64,000 nt of DNA from Desulfurispora thermophila DSM 16022 (GTDB lineage: Bacteria; Bacillota; Desulfotomaculia; Desulfotomaculales; Desulfurisporaceae), in NCBI RefSeq assembly GCF_000376385.1, contig NZ_AQWN01000009.1:110802-174801 (forward strand), written 5' to 3'. The notes under the pieces were generated by a model. That model did not search any database, was not told the DNA's origin, and saw nothing but the letters and a program-made list of their open reading frames with translations. Both the position numbers and the translations under genes were made by a program. Numbering within the stretch: position 1 is the first letter of the stretch; each line of letters opens with the position of its first letter. Below, one piece after another: positions 59,423 to 64,000 of the stretch.

Positions 59423-59766
59423 TGCCTTTGCTGTTGGTTTGGCAACTTCCAGCATAGCAGGTTCGATGGTCAAGGTGGACAACCTTTTCTCTAGCATTTT
59501 GTGCTTATGTGATCAATTTTTTTGTAGCAAATACAAACCCTTTTCCCTCTCACCTCATCCCCGTAAATAGAAGAAATAGTCGACCAGAATCTGGAGAAAA
59601 CCCTGAGTTCTGCATCGGATTTTGGACAGTTATTTTTGTACGTGGACATTAAAAATTGCCCAAGAACAGGAATAATTAGATGTCTACATAGTGATAGGGT
59701 CTGTGGGGACATTTACAATCATTATTTGACTGGCATTTGTCTCTCTAATCTTTCTAATTCTGATAA

Positions 59767-60030
59767 TCAGTCAGCAAGAGAATCCAATGCTTGATTTATT
59801 TTCTCATACATTTGGTTCAATTTATTAATAAGTGCATCAAAGATTATAAGATAGTCTCGTTCATCTTTATTTAAGCAAATTCGTTCGCAAGCAAAACTAA
59901 TACCTTCTTCTTTACTTTTAGAAGATTGGAGATGATCCATGGAGATCCTTAAATCATATAGTACAAATAATGGAGATATTACCTCTGAAGCATCTTCAAG
60001 TTCTAAAATATGTTCGAGCCATAACTCCAA
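59767..60030 (-). CDS. Hypothetical protein, 87 aa (paired with upstream gene)
   Basis: A small acidic helical protein (ELWLEHILELEDASEVISPL; KEEGISFACERICLNKDERD). No family is recognised. It starts at TTG ten bases after the previous stop, without a clear ribosome site, so it may depend on coupling to the upstream gene. Together they form an isolated two-gene unit in AT-rich DNA, an arrangement common to toxin-antitoxin or defence pairs; that is only a hint. Confidence 0.5.
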   Translation of the reverse strand: MELWLEHILELEDASEVISPLFVLYDLRISMDHLQSSKSKEEGISFACERICLNKDERDYLIIFDALINKLNQMYEKINQALDSLAD

Positions 60031-60039
60031 AAGTTTTAA

Positions 60040-60924
60040 TCATTTTTTATCTTTTATGTCAATACCTTCTATTTGCTTCAAATCCTTTTTTAAAGCATGA
60101 TTATTTATAGATTCTACAAAGATCTTATTCATCGGGATGATAACTTCAGCAAAGGATTCTTCAGTTGGAACTAATGGTCTCTTTACTTTTAGTACAACCT
60201 TGATTGTTTCTGGTTCTAATTGTGAAATAGTAGTTCCAAATTTTCGCAATATCTTTTCGTGGACTTCATACCTATTCTTTAATAGAGTTTTTACGTTTGA
60301 AGGATTTGCCCACATTGACTCAATCTCAGCTTCATAAAATTCTGATGAGATATTGTGATCTGATTCAATATTTTCAGATCTTAAATAGTGCTGTTCCTCA
60401 ACTTCAAGCCTGCCAATATCACCTAACCACATAATCACTTTTCCATTTGGATTGATACCAAAATTAATCATATGCTCTTGATTCTTATAAATACTACCTA
60501 ATGTGTTAGCCTCTAATTCCAACGAGTAATTAGGATGGTACGCATATTTTAACAACACTTCTATATTAAAAAATACGGGTGTTAGAAATCCATGATTCCA
60601 AGGACGTATTAGCCCAGGAATAAAATAATAGTCATCTTTGTCAAATATAAAATCAACCTCGGTTGAAATAAATTCATTCTTCAACAATGAATTCTTTGTC
60701 TTTTCAAAATTTAAATCCCTATGTTCAAGATTTTTTTGTTTCATATATTCAATAGCAACTTCACATAATTTGATAGTGGTATCACTAACAAATTGATTTT
60801 TGCAATCAGTACACTTGAGTACCTTACAATTATGGAACCAATACTCTTCACCATCGATTTTATGTGAATAAGTATCATCGGTCAAACAGAAAGATCCCCC
60901 ACATTCACATCTAAGTCCACTCAA
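60040..60924 (-). CDS. Zn-ribbon N-terminal protein of unknown function, 294 aa
   Basis: It starts at TTG behind GGGTGAT. The N-terminus has a cysteine array, CECGGSFCLTDDT then HNCKVLKCTDCKNQFVSD, like the zinc ribbons of MqsA/YgiT-type proteins. The middle (VDFIFDKDDYYFIPGLIRPW) and the rest are alpha/beta with no motif I can name. The DNA is AT-rich. Possible roles include nucleic-acid binding or a defence component; neither is shown. Confidence 0.6.
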   Translation of the reverse strand: MSGLRCECGGSFCLTDDTYSHKIDGEEYWFHNCKVLKCTDCKNQFVSDTTIKLCEVAIEYMKQKNLEHRDLNFEKTKNSLLKNEFISTEVDFIFDKDDYYFIPGLIRPWNHGFLTPVFFNIEVLLKYAYHPNYSLELEANTLGSIYKNQEHMINFGINPNGKVIMWLGDIGRLEVEEQHYLRSENIESDHNISSEFYEAEIESMWANPSNVKTLLKNRYEVHEKILRKFGTTISQLEPETIKVVLKVKRPLVPTEESFAEVIIPMNKIFVESINNHALKKDLKQIEGIDIKDKK

Positions 60925-60997
60925 TTCACAATCACCCGTCCTCTACATAGTCTCATAGTATATAACATAATATTTTTTCTTTATTCAGAAACCCTTC

Positions 60998-61215
60998 TCA
61001 ACTTTCATCATACTCACTAATTAGAGATATAAGCTGTCCAAGTTCTTTACTATACCAATCTTCATACCGTCTTAATTTCCCTTCAATTTCATTGATAGCA
61101 AAGTCAGGGTGTTAATAAAAATATTCCCCAAACATAACACGTTGAATAGTTGATAGATAAACTTCTCCATTTTGGTGTAGAATATGAAAATACGACTTTT
61201 CTTCCTAATTATGGA
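60998..61215 (-). pseudogene. Decayed coding sequence with two in-frame stops
   Basis: One minus-strand frame reads KSYFHILHQNGEVYLSTIQR, then VMFGEYFY, a stop, HPDFAINEIEGKLRRYEDWY and SKELGQLISLISEYDES before the final stop at 60998. A second stop lies upstream (ESDDVHN, stop). Codon pattern and amino-acid content look like protein, so this is probably a dead gene. The family is not recognised. The remaining DNA to 61439 shows nothing else. Confidence 0.4.
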
Positions 61216-61439
61216 CATCATCAGACTCATAAAATATTTAAGAACACAACATAGGATATAATGCTGGTTTTTACATACTGTGCCTTTTCTTTCATTCAGA
61301 TTATCAACCCCGTGTCCTTTTAGAACATTGAAGAACTAAAGAGTTAAATAGCTCCCAAATGGAATTGCTGACAATTCTCATCGGGAAGTTCAAGTAATAC
61401 CATTCAAATAGCAAACTTTATTCAACTTAAGGCTTACAC

Positions 61440-61865
61440 TTATCCTGTACATATAACTTGTTCTTGGACATTCAATATTATTATTCGATTCCCTAATTTT
61501 ATAAATTTTATATATATCTTATGTTTTTTATCTGCAATTTTTATTTCAGAAGCATCTTCAACTGTTTTAATATAATCATTTGATCTAATAATGATATCCG
61601 TTACCATTTCTTCCAAAGTATTTTTATCAATTTTATGACATTCTATAGTAGAACCTTCTGTGTAAATTATTTTATAGTTCATATACCCACCACTTTTTTC
61701 GTTTGCTGAGCATGTTAAATGATTTAATTGATGGTTATTAATTGGTAAAAGCGATAATAAAAAAATAATAGATAAGCATATTAGCGAATTTATTATACAT
61801 TCATAACTTGTATATATATAATTGTTTCTTATGATATTCTTATTAGTATTCATTTCAGTCTTCAA
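61440..61865 (-). CDS. Hypothetical protein with N-terminal membrane helix
   Basis: A 141-aa product. About residues 26-43 form a hydrophobic helix (IINSLICLSIIFLLSLLPIN), followed by a hydrophilic domain (MNYKIIYTEGSTIECHKIDK; IKIADKKHKIYIKFIKLGNR). A shorter 80-residue form from the internal Met (MNYKII), which has GGTGGG upstream, is possible. It is the last gene of the ATP-grasp operon. No family is recognised; it may be an immunity or processing component. Confidence 0.45.
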   Translation of the reverse strand: MKTEMNTNKNIIRNNYIYTSYECIINSLICLSIIFLLSLLPINNHQLNHLTCSANEKSGGYMNYKIIYTEGSTIECHKIDKNTLEEMVTDIIIRSNDYIKTVEDASEIKIADKKHKIYIKFIKLGNRIIILNVQEQVICTG

Positions 61866-61889
61866 TGCATAAACCTCTTTTAGCCTCTC

Positions 61890-62321
61890 TTACCCTAAAA
61901 GCAAATCCTTGGGCCATACCTTATAAACAGAATTTTCTTTTATTAACACAGCTATTGATAATATACCTGCAGCAACCATATATCCGAAAGAAAAAAACGA
62001 AAGAACTATTACAATTATAGTTATCCAATTTATCCCAAAGCTTTCATTTATCTTTGTAATTAAATTTGATAACCCCAATATTAAGGAAATGGATATAGTA
62101 AGACCAACTATATTTATTTTTGCTTTATCTTCAAGTTTATTTTTTATCTCAAATGTATCATTGTAAAAATCCTTTAACTGATCAATGGACAATGCATTAT
62201 ATTCTTTCATGTATTCCAGAACTACTTTCTCACTGCCGAGTAAGTCCAACTTGTTTTTTATTTTCTTATTATCTTGTACGTTGGCTACAAAGGGAAATAT
62301 CTTTTTTACTAATTCACCCAT
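61890..62321 (-). CDS. Two-helix membrane protein in the ATP-grasp operon
   Basis: A 143-aa protein. The first 65 residues are hydrophilic and helical (KLDLLGSEKVVLEYMKEYNA). Two membrane helices follow (INIVGLTISISLILGLSNLI; WITIIVIVLSFFSFGYMVAA, GILSIAVLI). The ATG directly follows the stop of the ATP-grasp gene, so translation is coupled. It could be an export or immunity protein for a peptide product. The family is not recognised. Confidence 0.6.
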   Translation of the reverse strand: MGELVKKIFPFVANVQDNKKIKNKLDLLGSEKVVLEYMKEYNALSIDQLKDFYNDTFEIKNKLEDKAKINIVGLTISISLILGLSNLITKINESFGINWITIIVIVLSFFSFGYMVAAGILSIAVLIKENSVYKVWPKDLLLG

Positions 62322-63269
62322 TTATTCACCCCTTGTTAATATATCAACAATATCTATATCTATCCTTTGATTAGCATTTTCAACTAACCATGCCCATTCG
62401 CCTGTAGGATTAATCTCAATAAAATAATAATTCCCCTTACAATATACCAGGTCAATTGCGCCAAATGACAAATTAAATTTTTTTACAAGTTCTATTGACC
62501 TATTAATAATAGTTTTAGGCAAGCCACAAGGAATAAACTGTACATCGTCTTTGTGTTTTCTCCAGTCGCCTTCAATACCTTCATTATTTTTTACAATTTT
62601 AACGGCATGCACTTTTTCTCTAATAACAGTGACTCTTAAGTCTATCTTGGGATAAATATACTCTTGGAGTATAATCGGTGCTTCCATTATATTTGATTCT
62701 TGGATCTCGCTACCTTTAACAACATTAGAAAATACAAATAACTCTGTCTCGTCCTTTCTAAATAATGCTGTATCCAAAGATTTAACGATATAATTAGAAT
62801 CGGCTTTAATTGTAATTTTTGCATTATTTGCTATAAATGTTTGTGGTATTCTAAAACCAATTTGGCTTGCATATTTTAATTGCAAAATTTTGTTTTCAGC
62901 TTTATATGTAGAAACAGGGTTATTCATCCATAGAATATCTTCAAAATAAATTAAGTTCCTAATAAAAGAGCTCCACTGACTTCTATACAATTGTTCCGCT
63001 AAACTCAATGAGTGATTATAGATGTCTCTCAAAAAAACAGGTGCTCTAAAATATATTGATTTCAGAGATGGTTCTTTTACCTGGTACTCATTATTTCCTA
63101 TGCATATATTCATAACACCTTTGCAAAGATCAATAGATATACAGTAATCCAAAAATTTATCTCTGTTAATTCGAAGATATTTTTGTCCTCTATGTTGAAG
63201 TTCATAACATATGTAATCTGATGCAAAATCAAATGAGTTAGAAACTATTAAATGCTCAACTTCATTCAC
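62322..63269 (-). CDS. ATP-grasp ligase, MvdD/graspetide type
   Basis: A 315-aa enzyme starting at GTG, coupled to the upstream 68-aa gene by an eight-base overlap. The N-terminal part (RGQKYLRINRDKFLDYCISI; SIYFRAPVFLRD) is the substrate-binding pre-domain of this family. The ATP-grasp core has YIVKSLDTALF (Lys), ILQEYIYPKIDLRVTVIREK, DLVYCKGNYYFIEINPTGEW and then AWLVE. The IEINPTGEW metal/ATP motif is the hallmark of ligases that tie side-chain ester or amide links in peptides. The precursor is likely one of the small upstream ORFs (inference). Confidence 0.82.
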   Translation of the reverse strand: MNEVEHLIVSNSFDFASDYICYELQHRGQKYLRINRDKFLDYCISIDLCKGVMNICIGNNEYQVKEPSLKSIYFRAPVFLRDIYNHSLSLAEQLYRSQWSSFIRNLIYFEDILWMNNPVSTYKAENKILQLKYASQIGFRIPQTFIANNAKITIKADSNYIVKSLDTALFRKDETELFVFSNVVKGSEIQESNIMEAPIILQEYIYPKIDLRVTVIREKVHAVKIVKNNEGIEGDWRKHKDDVQFIPCGLPKTIINRSIELVKKFNLSFGAIDLVYCKGNYYFIEINPTGEWAWLVENANQRIDIDIVDILTRGE

Positions 63270-63468
63270 CTTTTTGATCTTCCCCCGTTTCCCTGTCCGC
63301 TTTTTTTGTCCTGGGTTTTATAAAATTTTTATCTAAGATAACTGGCAGGTTATTGGTTTTGGAAATCCAATACCCTTTTTTGTGATCATAATAGCAACCA
63401 TCCATATTAGGTGCTTGTTTTGGTAATGGATATTTATATGCTTTTTGAATTAATAAATGATTCGACAC
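63262..63468 (-). CDS. Small ORF, candidate graspetide precursor, 68 aa
   Basis: A GTG-started gene with a strong AGGAAGGG site seven bases upstream, overlapping the ATP-grasp start by eight bases. It has a Tyr/Trp-rich central part (CYYDHKKGYWISKTNNLPVI) and a C-terminal tail rich in Thr, Lys, Asp and Glu (PRTKKADRETGEDQKGE). Acceptor (T, K) and donor (D, E) residues in the tail are what graspetide cores need. It could also be a helper or recognition protein. No known precursor family is recognised. Confidence 0.6.
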   Translation of the reverse strand: MSNHLLIQKAYKYPLPKQAPNMDGCYYDHKKGYWISKTNNLPVILDKNFIKPRTKKADRETGEDQKGE

Positions 63469-63637
63469 TATATAACCCTTCCTTCATTTTAAAATTTACT
63501 CGTTTATAATTTTCTTCACTACCACCGTAAAAAATGTCCCTGAAACAGCCATGATACCCCTCGTCAAAGTTTTTATTCTTTATACAATTCTCCATATCTT
63601 GGCAAAATTCCTTCCTTATCCCCGCTTTTCTCAACAC
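63434..63637 (-). CDS. Small ORF upstream of the ATP-grasp operon, 67 aa
   Basis: GTG start behind GGGAGGAG. The product is hydrophilic with several aromatic and Cys residues (KEFCQDMENCIKNKNFDEGY; CFRDIFYGGSEENYKRVNFK). It overlaps the 68-aa gene by 35 bases. It may be an alternative precursor, a regulator or a leader. No family is recognised. Confidence 0.45.
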   Translation of the reverse strand: MLRKAGIRKEFCQDMENCIKNKNFDEGYHGCFRDIFYGGSEENYKRVNFKMKEGLYSVESFINSKSI

Positions 63638-63720
63638 TTTCTCCTCCCTTATTTTTCAATTCCCTAACCGCCCACTTTATCCTTCTTAACTGGAAGTCCC
63701 GCCTGCTTTCCTTCACCGAA

Positions 63721-63773
63721 TGCTTTTGTCAACACAAAAGTTGACCACCAGTGCTAGAGCAAAAGTTGACCGC
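63721..63773 (+). repeat. IS21-like terminal repeat pair, right copy
   Basis: TGTCAACACAAAAGTTGACC (63727-63746) is followed by AGCAAAAGTTGACC (63758-63771), two AAAAGTTGACC cores 25 bp apart. Multiple inner repeats of this type are known at IS21-family ends. The 5' 25 bp match 59398-59422. The body of any element would lie to the right, outside the window. Confidence 0.6.
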
Positions 63774-63846
63774 ACCTTGCTGGCAGAAGGTAAACAGGCA
63801 GATTAATCAGAACATTTATCGGTTACTTGTTTTTGAAACATTTGCT

Positions 63847-63901
63847 CGATATATGCGGGATGAAAGGAGCCCGTAGGGCGACTGGAATCCCGCATATATC
63901 G
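63847..63901. repeat. 55-bp near-perfect palindrome with nested hairpin
   Basis: CGATATATGCGGGAT (63847-63861) pairs perfectly with ATCCCGCATATATCG (63887-63901). The 25-nt loop contains GCCC-GTA-GGGC. It is a strong cruciform or RNA hairpin next to the IS-like repeats. It could be a REP element or part of a mobile-element end. From 63902 to 64000 only short open frames are seen, one of 25 codons on the minus strand ending at 63907. Confidence 0.6.
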
Positions 63902-64000
63902 GCGGCTCAGCCGGGTGATTTCCCGAAGCACCTCTTGCGTTTATTTTTGCCCTGGCTTTTCTTAGCTTTCTGCAGCAGGACTGGCTTTTAGCTGCTGGAT

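Larger units (their letters stand above)
59020..59766 (-). other. Long intergenic region upstream of the defence operon
   Basis: The first 140 bases upstream of the DUF499 gene are AT-rich and likely hold its promoter (TATAAT-like stretches around 59116-59122 on either strand). A hairpin (59248-59271) and a 25-bp repeat (59398-59422) follow. Open frames at 59382-59570 and 59491-59712 show no ribosome site and no protein pattern. No gene is supported here. Confidence 0.4.

Noticed and set aside
59382..59712. Two small open frames between the repeat and the island genes
   Set aside because: No ribosome site, no family pattern, and they overlap on opposite strands.
63910..64000. Transposase C-terminus on the minus strand at the window end
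   Set aside because: The open stretch is only about 25 codons and is interrupted upstream by a stop; too little to support a gene call.

Overview
The window looks like a chromosome segment of a motile, Gram-positive anaerobe of the Desulfotomaculum/Peptococcaceae type. This is an inference from gene content and Shine-Dalgarno style: strong AGGAGG sites, many GTG and TTG starts, Firmicutes-type FlgM/FlgN/CheB order, an LL-H type holin and an SLH-tailed lysin. No rRNA or other decisive marker is present.

Positions 1 to about 29,735 are most of a contractile-tailed prophage. In order it carries a recombination/replication module (SMC-like ATPase end, initiator-like protein with built-in iterons, DnaC-like loader, RusA resolvase), a sigma-like late regulator, terminase, a Mu-type head module, a contractile tail and baseplate module, tail fibres, a complete diversity-generating retroelement (DGR), a lysis module, and a two-HTH regulator on the opposite strand. 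The DGR comprises a C-type-lectin-like target with a 3' variable repeat, an Avd accessory gene, a template repeat, a structured RNA region and a reverse transcriptase. The variable and template repeats align over 118 bp with eight differences, all at template adenines. The right end abuts the 3' part of a comM/yifB-type gene, so the prophage appears to sit inside that gene. The left end lies outside the window.

From about 30.2 to 39.6 kb is a minus-strand motility and chemotaxis block (motB, motA, cheW, cheA, cheB, flgM, flgN, flgK, flgL), followed by tRNA-Val. From 40 to 49 kb are ordinary housekeeping genes: acyl-CoA ligase, HEAT-repeat protein, gamma-carbonic-anhydrase-like protein, response regulator, MscS channel, Cys-cluster protein, Nudix hydrolase, nitronate monooxygenase-like protein and a PhzF-like protein. 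A decayed nucleotidyltransferase gene and repeats follow.

From 49.7 to 59.0 kb is a four-gene minus-strand operon: DUF499 ATPase, DUF3780 protein, DUF1156 DNA methyltransferase and a PLD/SNF2 helicase. It has the composition of a modification-linked anti-phage system. From 59.4 to 63.75 kb is an AT-rich, transferred-looking island bracketed by 25-bp direct repeats that resemble IS ends. It holds an uncharacterised two-gene pair, a decayed gene, and an operon centred on a graspetide-type ATP-grasp ligase with small upstream peptides and a membrane protein. The window ends in repeat and IS-like DNA.
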